Below, piece after piece: positions 35,764-52,021 of a stretch of 64,000 bases of DNA. Made by a program: the position numbers and the translations under genes. Every line of letters starts with the position of its first letter. Positions within the stretch are counted from its first letter, which is position 1. Under the pieces are notes generated by a model. The model saw only the letters and a list, made by a program, of their open reading frames with translations, had not been told where the DNA came from and made no database searches. The stretch comes from Kalaharituber pfeilii (Eukaryota > Ascomycota > Pezizomycetes > Pezizales > Pezizaceae), in contig WHUZ01000001.1 in assembly GCA_015179045.1 (NCBI GenBank), forward strand, positions 1,426,001 to 1,490,000, read 5' to 3'.

Positions 35764-36975
35764 ATGGCGGGCTGCGCGAAACCGGCTCCCTCGTTCATAC
35801 GGGCGCTCGCCCGGCCCAAAGCTGTCAGTTCGTCCCCCCTCACCCCACTATGCTGTGCCGGAGTATCCCAGCATCGAACTCTCCGCATGCGTCCACAGAA
35901 GCCGGTGGAGCGTCTCACCGATAAGAAGGGAAGGCCAATCGTCACCAAAACTATTGAGAGCATGCCATTCCAGGCCTATCAGCTAGCATTACAAGTCATC
36001 CGTGAAGACAGGCAGGAAAAGCTGAAGCAGATTGAATTGACCAGACAGAGGTTGGCGACCGCACGGAAGGCGCCAGGAGCTACAGAAAAATCAAGGACCG
36101 TACTTTCATTGAAGAGGCATCTGGAGAAATTGAGGATATTGGCAGATATCAACAACCCGAGGGTCAAATATAACTTTGACAATGGGATAAGTGAGTGGTG
36201 CCTTCCCCCCAAAAGCGAATGTGGAGAGAAGGGTTAATGGGTTGGTTGGTAGTTGGTTTGAACAAGCCGGTCTACCGCTACCTTCTGGATAAGAAATGGA
36301 GGGAGACGGAAAGGCCTATTCTTATGCAGCGTTTAACTCAGATGCATGTCATTCCGGACGTTCTCCCATACATTGACCCTGTCGTGGACGTACAAGTGCG
36401 CTTCAAGGGACGAGATGTCAAGCCGGGTACGATATTGAATACACTGCGCACTGAGGTGCAGCCAACTGTGAAGATTATACCATTTAGATACGGGGAAATG
36501 CTATGTACGATTGCGGTTGTAGATCCAGATGTGCCAGATCCAGAACGTGATACATTTCGGTACAGACTTCATTGGCTAGTGTAAGTTGCTGTATCCCCCT
36601 AGTCGGGGTTACTGGCTAATCAGTTTTTTTAGCTGCAATATTCCAATCTCCCACATACAAACCCAAGCCATTGGACAGGGTGCAAAAAAGTCCGACTTTA
36701 TTATGCCCTATCTACCTCCGCATGTACAAAAGGGGATCCAATACCACCGTTATGCCATGTTTGTATTTCGGCAGCAGGACAAGATCAATGCCGAGGAACT
36801 GAAGGGCAAGATAGACCGGGACAAGTTCAACATGAGAAGCTTCCAGAGTAAACAAGACCTACATGTCATCGGCGCCTTCATGTGGAGAAATGAATTCGAC
36901 GAGCATACCAAGGAGGTTATGGATCGTCATGGACTGGAGGGAGCCGACATTATGTGGGAGCGGGTTAAAGACTAG
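35764..36975 (+). CDS. MRPL35: Mitochondrial large-subunit ribosomal protein mL38 (MRPL35 type, PEBP fold)
   Basis: Mitoribosomal protein with a phosphatidylethanolamine-binding-protein fold. The three exons are 35764-36190, 36253-36580 and 36633-36975, giving 365 aa in one frame. The N-terminus (MAGCAKPAPSFIRALARPKAVSSS) is a presequence. Recognisable parts: VTKTIESMPFQAYQLALQVIREDR, KRHLEKLRILADINNPRVKYNFDNG, KPVYRYLLDKKWR, VIPDVLPYIDPVVDVQVRF, VAVVDPDVPDPERDTFRYRLHWLV and PYLPPHVQKGIQYHRYAMFVFRQQDK, the last two being the PEBP signatures. It ends FNMRSFQSKQDLHVIGAFMWRNEFDEHTKEVMDRH. Length and layout are normal for fungi. Confidence 0.95.
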
Positions 36976-37186
36976 GCATTGCGTGCGGTTATATATCAGG
37001 TTTTATATAGACATTACCCCTCACCCCATCTATCATTGTATCATGCCCGCCCAGCTTTGTCAAGCAGATCATAATTTGTACATACTACCTAGTTTTCACC
37101 TACCGATGCCGTGCAAGAAAAAGCTAGAGGATATAAAACTCTAAAACCGGTAACGCCTTGGTATAATGCGAAGGTGAAATAAAGCG

Positions 37187-37783
37187 TTACTCGTCAATCG
37201 GCTTGAAGCTGTTGTCCAGCCAGTTCATCTTCGGCCATAACCTAGCGATTGCCTTCGCTCGTATCAAGCCCAACGGTATAGGTCCATATTTCCTTGAATC
37301 TAAGGAATGGGGCAGATTGTCTCCTACAATCCAGCAATGACCTTCTGGAACCTGAACTCGCAAGTAGGAATTTTAGTTAATTTTATTATAAACTAAATCG
37401 TGTACTCGTACCTGTATCATAGTTCCTCCGCCAGTGACTGGGTCCGGATCGACGCAAACAAAATCCCCAGGCATACCCACAATTCTTTTCAGGGCATAAA
37501 CTGAGGAATCCTGAGGGTGTATTATCGACACAAGATCGCCTACTTTGCATCCCCGACCTCGGCTGTGTAACTTTGAGTGCAGAATAAGGTCCCCCGCCAC
37601 ATTCAGCGTCGGAAGCATTGATGGACCTGTACATGAGGCGACGGCATAGAAGTGCTCCCAGAAGAGGTGGGTGAAGAAAGAAACCTTGATGGTGTTGAGG
37701 ACGAATTGGAAGGGGGTTTGCATTCCGAAGATGAGGAATGGTCGCGGACGCCGTAGAGCCTGTATGAATGAATGAAGCGCCAT
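37187..37783 (-). CDS. IMP1: Mitochondrial inner membrane protease catalytic subunit 1
   Basis: Type I signal peptidase that trims presequences on the intermembrane-space side. The two exons are 37783-37412 and 37351-37187, giving 178 aa. A hydrophobic N-terminal segment (about 16-48) is the membrane anchor. The catalytic Ser is in [11 protein letters not shown] (Ser55) and the catalytic Lys in [11 protein letters not shown] (Lys99), giving the Ser-Lys dyad. Box E follows in exon 2 as [30 protein letters not shown]. The wording SMLPTL and [11 protein letters not shown] favours IMP1 over IMP2. The 60-nt intron starts GTACGAG. The gene is divergent from URB2 with 223 bp between starts. Confidence 0.93.
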
Positions 37784-38006
37784 TGTGGATGTGGAAAACG
37801 TTGGACCCCTGCGCAGCTCAGTAGTGTAGGGGTATTCAAATGATCCCTCTACCAGGTGCTGTGTAGCGGGTTTGGTTCAAAATCGTCATGTGGGAAATGC
37901 GCCTAGTCTCCTTGTGTCTTAGCTTCAATTCGCCAAACCTTTGGAAATTTCACAACCCGAGCTCCGCAACGGCCAGACTCAATACCCTGGATGCACAGCC
38001 TACACA

Positions 38007-41000
38007 ATGCCTTACCTCGAGCCTGTACGCTCTGTATCCTCACCATATAGCTTCACTCATCTTTATCCAATGCTAATTGAGCTCACAGAATGCTGCTATT
38101 ATCAAAACCAGCGATCTCACAAAGCAACTCCGGTCTAGAGATTCTGGAGAAAGTCTTCTGTCACTACTTGACCTTGCGGAGGAGCTATTTTACGGTACTG
38201 GGAGCGGACAGCATGGGAAATTAGTGAAAAGTATTTACTTCCCGAGGAAAGAGGAATGGTTGGTCGAGTGGGCTGTACAGCGACTGAGAGAGGAGGAGGG
38301 TGACAGTGGAGCAGAGTATATTTCACTGTGGAATACATTATGGTAAAGTTGCACTGACTCTGTTGTGTAGGGCACGCCTATCGAGTCGCTTCTGGAGGTT
38401 TTTGCTGGATCTGTTACGGAAAACAGACAGAGCGTTGGCGGCAAAATGTCTGCGAAAGCACGGATTCCTGCAATTGATGAAGATGACGTTGGATGAATGC
38501 CGGAATATGGACTGGGTGAAGCGTACCATACCGCGGGTATCGGCTGATAGCGACATGATTATGGAGGATTCAAGTTCAACTGAGGTTGGGTCGTCACCAG
38601 ATGAGGATACACTTCGGAGGAAACAAGCGAGGAACAAGAAATTAAGTGGATCGCTGGGTGAGCTACTTGGGGACATGGCGGTGGTGGTGGAGTATATCCA
38701 GGACTCGATTTCGGGAAGGACGACTTCTGGGGTCGGGATTGTGCCGGCCATGAGAGGTTCCCCGGAGTTGGGAGGGGAGGTACTAGGAAGGTATTTGGAG
38801 AATATACGTTTGGCATTGGCTTTGTCGGAGGACGATGGTAATACGAAAAGGGCTGTAAGCGGAATTGAAGCGATAGTGGGAATTTGGAAAGGGTGTATAT
38901 ATGGCAATGGAGACCTGAAAAAGGTATATCTACATTGGTAGGAAACTCTGCCGGAAAGCTAACATTATGGCAGTGCTCATCAATATTCTCAAAAACCTGT
39001 CTCCTACCATTATACAACCTATTAGCCAACAACATTTCAGATGGGCCCCAAGCTACAGCATTGGAACGGCTAGTGACAGACTACATATATACGCCCGCGT
39101 TCATTGCTGGGTCAACAGCAGAGCCTCCACAGAAGTTGAAGAGCAAGCTAGATGGAGTAGAGCATTCCGCAGCCCAAGTAACTGGGGACGCAATGGAGAA
39201 GGAACTTAATACTCTTCTTGCCCCTTTACAAGGTGCCGGTAGATCTGCAGGTAAAGGCGCAGAGGGTCTATTAAAGATCGGTATTAACAAGGCACTTACT
39301 TCAGCCGGAAAGCTTACTAGAGCGGAGATGGTGGAAAGGATTTTTACCTCCCTAGTCACGGTGCTGCTTAGTGTAAACTTGCGTGGAGAAAGGTCTCAGC
39401 ATCAGCCATTTCCGGAAAGGGATGCCAGCATAATATCTACGTTCCTCACAATAATATCCCAGAGTGGTCTGTCAATATCTGACAAGATGCTGCAGAGAAC
39501 TGTGGACCTTGCTGCCAACCTTCCTCCATCGCGGCCCGGAGCCTCCGAAAACAGGGAGCCTGCAGGTGACGTCCGCTGGCTAATTATTGAGCAGGCACTT
39601 ACGCTGGACTTTGACACTTTTGTCATGTCACAGTCTACATCTCTCCTTGATAGACTGGTGTTGGCGCTCTCATCTTCATGGGCCAGCATGGCGGGTTCAA
39701 AGACTGCCACAAACCCTGCGGATGTGAAGAATTTGCAGCTGAGAATAGTCGGCCTGCTACTTGACGGCTTTAAGAAGGCGAGAGACTTGGACGGATTCCT
39801 TGCATTCTGGTCCAAAGAACTGAAGTCTCTCTTCGCCCTAGGAGGCGACTCTCGTATCCTGTCCTCAATATGGGCGCAGGAAGTCGTAATAGCGTCATTC
39901 TCCAAAACCGTGGAGAGCGGGTACTCATCGACGAAAATTGACAAAGTTGTCAAATCTTATGTCAATTCTCTTTCAGAATCTAGGAGCCTTGCAGATTTAG
40001 TTATATTAGACGCTCTCCTCAGAGGCATAAGCAGGGAAGAAACAGAGCAAAGGTTAAAAGTATCAGGCACACTATCCTGGGCGTTTACGGTCGTCAGCGA
40101 TGGCGTACGCTCGGAAGCGAAGCATTTTACACCATGGTTGGGACGGCAGATATTGTTCAGGCTGCTGCAGATCGACGGGGAGTTGCTTAAATCTGAGGCT
40201 TGTGCAATTCATGTCGTGAAGGATGCGCGAGCGGCAATATCGCGGATTGATATTGTGGAGAGTAGTACGCCGGCGGAGCTCGGAGGCATACTCGCTTCTA
40301 TTGATATTTTGTTCCATAATGTGGACCAGACAGGCTGTAATTGTTCAGAGCTATCGAATGCGGTAGCTGTAGTGCTTGATCATGGTCTTACATGGTTGAA
40401 GAAGGCAAGTACGATTGCGGAACGGTGGGATGGCGCGATACTGTCTCTTAATCATCTCAACCTCCCTACGGCTGTGCTATATGTTATCACAAGTAGGTGG
40501 TTGAGGTGCATGGAGTAAGTTATCCACCGTTTAGTTTCAACTTTCAATAAGTGGTACCTAACCATCTAAAGGGAGATGGAAGCGAAATCGTCTTCTACAC
40601 GCTTCATGGATACCTTCTCCGGTCTCGCATTAGCTTCGTTACCCTCAAAAGACGATGAACAAAGAATTTCAATTAGGGATATTTGGAAAGAGATGCTTAT
40701 GACGGATGTCATTTACGAGTTATCCTCAATAAAAGGTCTGATATACTGTACTTTTACCTTGTGCTACCATCTCTAACGTACGATGCGAAGACCGACTTCT
40801 GTTTACGTTGGTGGACAAATCACAACTTAAACCCCAGGATGAACATTGGTACACATTCTTCTTGGACACCATTTCACGGTTTCCATCACAAGCACTGAGG
40901 AGGGATAGAAGGGAACAGATTGCGAATCTGTTGTCTTCACATCAGTTGTGGGACTACAATCTCTCCGGTATGACGACACCTAGTTTACAATCACTGTTTA

Positions 41001-42724
41001 TCAAAGAAAGAGTGTTAATGGCCAGGTTAATGGACCATCCCACATCCGGATGCGATCTCGCCTCTGACCCGGAGAAGCTTTTAAGGTGGTTTCACTTCCT
41101 GGACTCAATGAGCGAGATGGAACAGGTACTTGAGCCTACGATATCCACCGGAGAAAAAATTTTAAGGCGGAAAATGGCAAACATCGACCAGCCCCGCAAT
41201 ATTAGCTACGTTACTGGCCTAGCTAAGTTGCTATCCCTTGACATCTCTCAGCCAACGCAAATGTCCTACAGCTGGTATCTTGCCCTGCTATGTCTTCGTG
41301 AATGCTGGAACTGTACTGGAGAGGTAAAGGTACAATTAGAAAAGCTGCGGCTACAGGTTCTCATGTTTGCAGAGAAACACTTTGAGAATAAGGAGGAGCC
41401 AAAGGTTATTGCGCGCTTGCTTCCAATCTACGGTGAAGTCTTGTTCCTGGACCCAGAAGGGCCTGAAGATCTAGCCAGAAAAGCCAGAGACCGGGTTGGT
41501 GCACTTGTGGAGCAGTGGCTGCCACTGTGGTCTGAGGAGTCGACGAGCCCAAAGAAGCTGGACGTTCTTACTGGAATCGTCAAATTGAGATGTGTCACAC
41601 CGCAGACCCCGGAAAGCGTTGTACACACTCTAGTTCTGATCATATTTGCACTAGAAAAAACAGCCAATACCAATCATGAAAGTTCAATAAGACAAAGCTT
41701 CACCTCCATGGTCTCTAAGCTCAATCCACCTTCCTACCTCCAAGCCCTCTCTACCATCTCCGAAGCCTGCTTTCCGGTCCACCCTGCCATTCCGCAAGTG
41801 TACTACGACCTGCTCCTCATCCTCCTCAAAATAGCTAAAAAGCCTCCCTCCAACACCACCCATTCCTCCTCCCTTTCCCACCTTCTCTCCAAACTCTACT
41901 CCTTCCTTTCTCTCTCTCTCCCTCACTCCCCTACCCCGTCGACTTTTCTCACCCTCCTGGACTGCATGCGCACCCTCCTCCGAGACGCTCCCTGGTCTAT
42001 CTCACAATTCAATATTGATGAGACCCTCTCCGCCCTCACCATCTGCTCCTCCTCTGGTGGGGGCCCCGACTTTCCTCTCCCGTCCGGCATCACCCCTGAC
42101 GAACTCTATACCCCACTTTGCCAACTCGCCACTTCCGTCCTTCTCGGCCACCGCCTCCGTATCAAGGGGCGCTACCACCTCCTCATCGCCCTCACCCAGT
42201 CCCTCCTACAGTGCCTCTTCACCCATAAACCTGGCCTCCGGAAGAAATCTGACAAGCCGATACACCCGCCGTGGCTGTCACTCGCGTATCCACAGGAACT
42301 CACGACCGTCTCTGCAACCGCGTACACCCGTCTTCTCACTACGCTGTGCGACCCTAGCACGCGGACCATGTCATCCAATCCTACTACCACCTCTATCACT
42401 AACACCCCGACGACATCCACGACAGCCTCCACCCACCTCCTCACCTCGCTATCCCAACTGGCCCGCAAAGAACTGTCCCGGTACATCCCGTACCTAGCCA
42501 TGTCCTACGTACACCTACAGCTCACTTTCAATAACGGCCGCCTGCACCTGTCCCCTTCGATACGCGAGACGCTAACACAAGGAGTATATGCAATGTTCCG
42601 AGTTATGAAGAGCGAGGAGGGGACATTGAGGATCACGAATGCGGGGCTGGATGCGCAGGGGCGGGCGCTGTTCAAGAGGTTGTATGAGGAGTTTGGGAGG
42701 TTTGGGGTTGAGAGGGAGACATAG
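38007..42724 (+). CDS. URB2: Nucleolar pre-ribosomal assembly protein Urb2/Npa2
   Basis: Large helical-repeat protein of early pre-60S particles, needed for 25S and 5.8S rRNA maturation. The six exons are 38007-38033, 38089-38315, 38371-38923, 38974-40514, 40572-40735 and 40791-42724, giving 1481 aa, with phases all consistent. The N-terminus (LTKQLRSRDSGESLLSLLDLAEELFYG, IYFPRKEEWLVEW) and especially the C-terminal domain (HPAIPQVYYDLLLILLK, RYIPYLAMSYVHLQL, LTQGVYAMFRVMKSEEGTLRITNAGLDAQGRALFKRLYEEF) match the family. The middle is poorly conserved alpha-helix, normal for Urb2. The first exon encodes nine residues. For the second intron, GTATAT at 38316 was chosen (55 nt); an alternative 28-nt intron at 38343 would be unusually short. 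Ser-, Thr- and Pro-rich codons at 42340-42440 make a low-complexity loop. Confidence 0.88.
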
Positions 42725-43084
42725 TCTAGTATGAGGGTTGTGTGGAGATGGGGTTTTGTCAGTGCAGTTGTTGTATACTATAATTTTGCTTGTGATTGAT
42801 TGCTTTGCGATGGGTTTCGCTTGTCTGATAAAATCTAAGCTGTATTATATATCCGATGATTTCTTCTATGTATCCAATAGCATAAACTTGATTCCGGATT
42901 TGCAATATCAGAAGGAAATCTCACGTATCCTCACAGAGTCTAACCAGAACACCCATACGTCGTACCATATCGTAGCTAATTATTATATGTTCCGACATCA
43001 ATCAATCAACATCGCTAGATCGTCCTATAACCTCCAGATGCTTCGTCATCACCACCATCATCCTATCCCTCCTTATTCGCACCA
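42725..43084. other. Convergent intergenic region between URB2 and the roadblock gene
   Basis: AT-rich 3' flanks of two converging genes. A plus-strand open frame starting at 42738 runs through here into the antisense of the roadblock gene and is an artefact. Confidence 0.5.
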
Positions 43085-43955
43085 TTATTTCGCCGGCGTA
43101 TCATGTATCACTACCAAAATATACTTTGGGTCTGCAGTAAATCTCCGATTAGTTGATAATCCACTCACCCACCATCGAATTACAAAGCCGATGACGGCTC
43201 AATACTCACCCGGCACAATCACCAACTCCCCCCTCCTCGTCCTCACCCTCACCAGCCTCAACTCCTCGCCTCCTTCCCCTCCCCCTCCACCCTCTTTCCC
43301 CTTCTCCCCCTCCCCCTGTGCCACCTTCTCTCTCTCCCTCTCCCCCTCCCTCCCCCTCCCTCTTTCCCTCTCTCTCTCTCTATCCCTCTCTGCGCCCCCG
43401 CCGAGCCCCCCCAACTCCCCAACCACTACCTCCTCCGTCATCTTCACAAACCTCCACACAATCCCTGCATACTCTTTCACCGCCTCCACCTCTCCCATGA
43501 TACCCCCATCAACGCCCGAGGCGCCCACCGGTTTCAAATGTGACGTCCCCAGCGCCCGAATTATTCCCCCCGTCTCTCGGGAGAGAATCAACACCGATTG
43601 CACGCTTGACTTTTGCGAGAGCCGTGTCAGGAGGGCCGTCAGTTCGGTTTCGGACTGTGAGGTGTATGAGTGCCCCAATTGGGAGTAATTGCAGTGTCAG
43701 TCAAAAAGACTTTTATATAATAGCTTGAGGCCTTGGGGGGTGGTTTCTGGGAGGGGGTTAGAATACCATTGATGGCACCGCCTGCGCCGCTGCGCTCGCC
43801 AGTGTGGAAGGTGAGGGCGACGTATGTGTTTCAGTTCCAGTATCTGTACTCACCGCACCCATGCTCGCTCCTGCTTGCGCCGGATCTTGTGACTGTGGAA
43901 GCAGAGTAGGTGTCGGTGTGGGCGACGTCCCCCGCGAGGAGGGCGGAGTCGCCAT
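43085..43955 (-). CDS. Dynein light chain roadblock/LC7-type protein with a repeat-encoded insert
   Basis: Roadblock proteins bind the dynein intermediate chain. The three exons are 43955-43767, 43654-43210 and 43131-43085, giving 226 aa. The first 63 residues are Ser-, Thr- and Pro-rich. The LC7 fold starts SETELTALLTRLSQKSSVQSVLILSRETGGIIRALG, continues KEYAGIVWRFVKMTEEVV and ends LRLVRVRTRRGELVIVP-DPKYILVVIHDTPAK, which is the usual C-terminus. Between the helix and the last strands sits an inserted run of about 45 residues made of Arg-Glu repeats then Gly-Glu (ERDRERERERGRGREGER), encoded by a CT/CCT microsatellite at about 43255-43400. Normal members are about 100-120 aa. The second intron is 78 nt with a GTGAGT donor. 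Confidence 0.85.
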
Positions 43956-44665
43956 GGTGGGTGGGCCGTGCGCGTTTATGTGAGGTTTTACTTCCCCAGC
44001 TAGGAGGAAAACTTCTTGGCCGGAGGATTCTGACAAGTTCTCGTCTCGTTTGTGTCTTCGTCAGGCGGAGGATTAATCTTGTAACGTGTTCAGGGTCCTG
44101 TTGTGGGGGGAGAGGGTGGAGCGCACCTCCTTTGGTACTTAGTTTATATGATGCATGGATGCTTGGACCGATGTCCTTATCGGTAAGGGACACCAAGCGT
44201 GCAGAGCTACCAAGGTGCTACCCTGAACTCACCCAAGCCGAACCAAATTAGACAAGTATGCTTGCACAGCGATATCCACACTACTTTGAACAGCCATATA
44301 TCGATATATCTCAATCCCTGCCACCCCATTGCCAACTAGTACAGTAGGAAGCAAATTAAGATAAAAATCAAGAAACCCACAAAGATCCAGCCAAATGAAA
44401 ATGGGTACTTAAATACACCAAATTCAGTAACAGATATCAAGACATCATTAAGCATACCAAACGCCTCAATAAATATAACCTTAAAGCTGAATGTAATCAG
44501 GTAGCAGATGTGAGAATAGTGAGCATGCCACGAGTAAGTTGCCAAAAGAACGGTAAGATAGGTAAAGGTAGATCGCAACCACAAGATGTCCAAGAATTTC
44601 TCAGAAATAGAGAAGGGTAAGAAAACCAGTAAATAAAAAGAAGACAAGATCATTCAATTGTATTT
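43956..44665. other. Intergenic upstream of the roadblock gene
   Basis: A minus-strand open frame at 44336-44653 encodes 105 hydrophobic residues immediately downstream of the SMC5 stop. Its AT-rich composition alone explains the hydrophobicity and there is no other support. Nothing else recognised. Confidence 0.4.
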
Positions 44666-49763
<5,098 letters not shown>

Positions 49764-50445
49764 CTTTCGCCTTTGTATTTAACAATGGGTGCCTTCCGCT
49801 GAGGATTTATGTGAAATTCAAACCCCTGGTTTGGAATAAAACCGGGTTCCGTATCCCTGTTTTATTGTTTGGTAGAGCGTTCGAAACAATTTTTTGAAAG
49901 AGGGTTACCCCCCCCCCCACTTCTTTCACTTGAATAAACAATAAACATAAATTACAAAAGCAGTTAGTTAGAGTACACTACTGCTGAAGTAGCATAGTTT
50001 ATAATAACTATTCACATTTGCATCATTTGCACCTATCCTGCTTGCATATGTAATATCCAGTAATGCATTCTTATCCTCCAGCGAAGAATTTTCACTCCGA
50101 GAGTTCAGCCTTCTCTACTCTTTCGCTTTTTAGATACATTGACCTGACTGCTACCTAGTGCTTGCCGGCAGAACTTTACTGCTGTTTCTTAAGACCTAGT
50201 GCTCTCTCTTGGTGCTTGAAAGTTCATGTTGTCTTTTGTGGTGAGATTGACAGCTTGTTCGCTGGCTCATAATTTCTGCATTTAAGGTGTAAATGTCTGC
50301 ATAACAAAAGGTTTTCTAGATTTATTTACTCACCTCCAAGTGCTTAGAGAAACTACCCCTGCTTGCAGTGGAAATGTACCCGGGTGCAATTTGGTTTGAA
50401 TTTCACATAAATCCTTAGCGGAAGGCACCCAATAGCGAAAGAAAG
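49764..50445. mobile_element. 682-bp non-autonomous DNA transposon (MITE) with terminal inverted repeats and a 13-bp target duplication
   Basis: The left arm (about 49785-49823) contains GGGTGCCTTCCGCT, one variable base, then AGGATTTATGTGAAATTCAAACC. The same sequence lies inverted at about 50392-50431. Both ends start CTTTC and contain a TTTCGC/GCGAAA word outside that core. The exact 13-mer TTTATTTAACTCG stands on both sides (49751-49763 and 50446-50458). The inside has no open frame of note and includes a C-run at 49909-49919. A direct repeat of this length fits a Mutator-like family best, but the superfamily cannot be fixed. Confidence 0.8.
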
Positions 50446-50458
50446 TTTATTTAACTCG

Positions 50459-52021
50459 AGCGGCTTTACAGCATAAAATGACAGATGTAGATAGCCACGG
50501 TGTATGAAGCGACAGGATAACTGTGGTGGCAGAAATCGAACGCCGAGCTGGCCAGCTTTTCTGGATCTAGAGATTTTCTTACGAATTTCCGTTTTCTTTC
50601 ACTTTGAGGGATCAGGGAAGTTCCATTGCAGCAGTTTGGTTATCTACAGCAGTACGAGTAGATCCCAATACGGTTAATCCTGGTTCGCTGCTTGTCCCCC
50701 AATTCATCCCTGCCACCTGGGAAAATGACAACCTGAGCCCTTGTTCATCCCCCCCGCTATGATATTTCGACAGCCCCTGCACCGCGCACGCACTCGAGAA
50801 AAGATCTACTTAACTTTATCACTCCGATGTATCCGTTCCTAGTCAGATCTGCCGGAGAAACCGCATGGGGAAGAGCAGCGTTGTGATTGGTTATCTTGGA
50901 CGTCGCAAGCGACCCTGGACAGACTTTTACTGGGTTTTTTTTATTTATTTTTTTTATTCAGGCTCACTTTGTCATTGCTTCGCAACATTATTCATGTGGG
51001 ACTTTGAACAGGAAACCTGCTTTCTTTTTTTGTATCACCCTCAGCAGCTTGTGTCATGTTTTGTGAAAGTATAATAGTTGGCATGAGACAAGTAAAAGTA
51101 AGTGGAGTACGTGGGGCGTGAGGCGTGAGGGAATATCGATCGTTAACAAGAGAAACAGAATTGCGACACGCATAGATCGTGAATGGTAAGGCTATAATGT
51201 AGGTCAGGTGTTTATCAGGACGGAACTCGCCTCGATTACTGTATTGTAGAGGGACCTTGTACGAAGCTGCACTGGGAGAGCAGAATGTAGTCCCCTTCAG
51301 GGCACAGTAGCACCCGTTTGCTTCTTCTTCCGAGGCTGGACTACGTCAGCCAAGGCGGAAGCTTGCGGTTTGGAATTATTACTGCTTGTATTATAATTGC
51401 CACTCCTGTCGATAGATAGGCTGACAGGCTCCATGCGTCTGCGGGAGCGCGCTGGTGTGGACGCGAGAACAAAGCAGCCCACATGCTGCGGACAAGCACG
51501 AGAGTCGGGCAGTCTCAAGGCTGGGGGAGGGCAGTCTAGGGTAGTGTAGAGTTGAAACAAGGTACGTTTTCACTCGCAATCCGCGTGCGAAGCGCTCTTT
51601 CCAAGCTTTCTCAGTACCCAGATCTCCGCTGCTTCCTATGATAGTCTGACCGCCTATTGCCCCATGTGCTCTAACCAGACTACATGTGCTCCGCCCGCAC
51701 CCAATCCGTTTCCTGTTCGTCCTGCTTTGCTGCCCGTCCGCTCTGCCCAGCCGGCTGCTCGCGTGCTCATGCATGCAGGCCAAGCGACGTTGCTTCTGTG
51801 GGCGCACTTGGCAACGGTGGTGCAGAGATCTTCGTACTTCCAGAAGGGGAAGCTGTGCATGCGGCCTCCTTCCTTCTGCGGCATGTCCAGCAGCATAGCT
51901 TTCTCTTGGCAGCCGTTGCACGCGCGCCCTTGCCGCTCGCTGGTTACGAGACATGGTCCCTGGTTAGTTTTTCATCGAATAGGACTGAATCACAAGAGGT
52001 ATTTGCTAAGTTGCGAACTTA
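50459..52021. other. Intergenic, second half GC-rich
   Basis: No gene is supported. The stretch 51400-51960 is clearly more GC-rich than its surroundings and is open in several frames on both strands, none with a domain I recognise. It directly abuts the 5' break of the phosphate-transporter pseudogene, so it may be inserted DNA. Confidence 0.4.

Noticed and set aside
38343..38370. 28-nt intron in URB2
   Set aside because: It has GT, CTGAC and TAG and keeps the frame, but it is far shorter than every other intron here. The overlapping 55-nt intron from 38316 also keeps the frame and is the simpler choice.
42738..43688. 316-codon plus-strand frame over the roadblock gene
   Set aside because: It is the antisense shadow of the CT microsatellite and of the spliced minus-strand roadblock gene, which has conserved motifs.
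44336..44653. 105-codon hydrophobic minus-strand frame after SMC5
   Set aside because: AT-rich sequence gives Phe, Leu and Ile codons by chance, there is no homology I recognise, and it sits in the SMC5 3' flank.
50500..50565. Possible minus-strand tRNA because of GGCGTTCGATTTCTGCC
   Set aside because: The T-stem does not pair and no anticodon or acceptor stem can be built around it.
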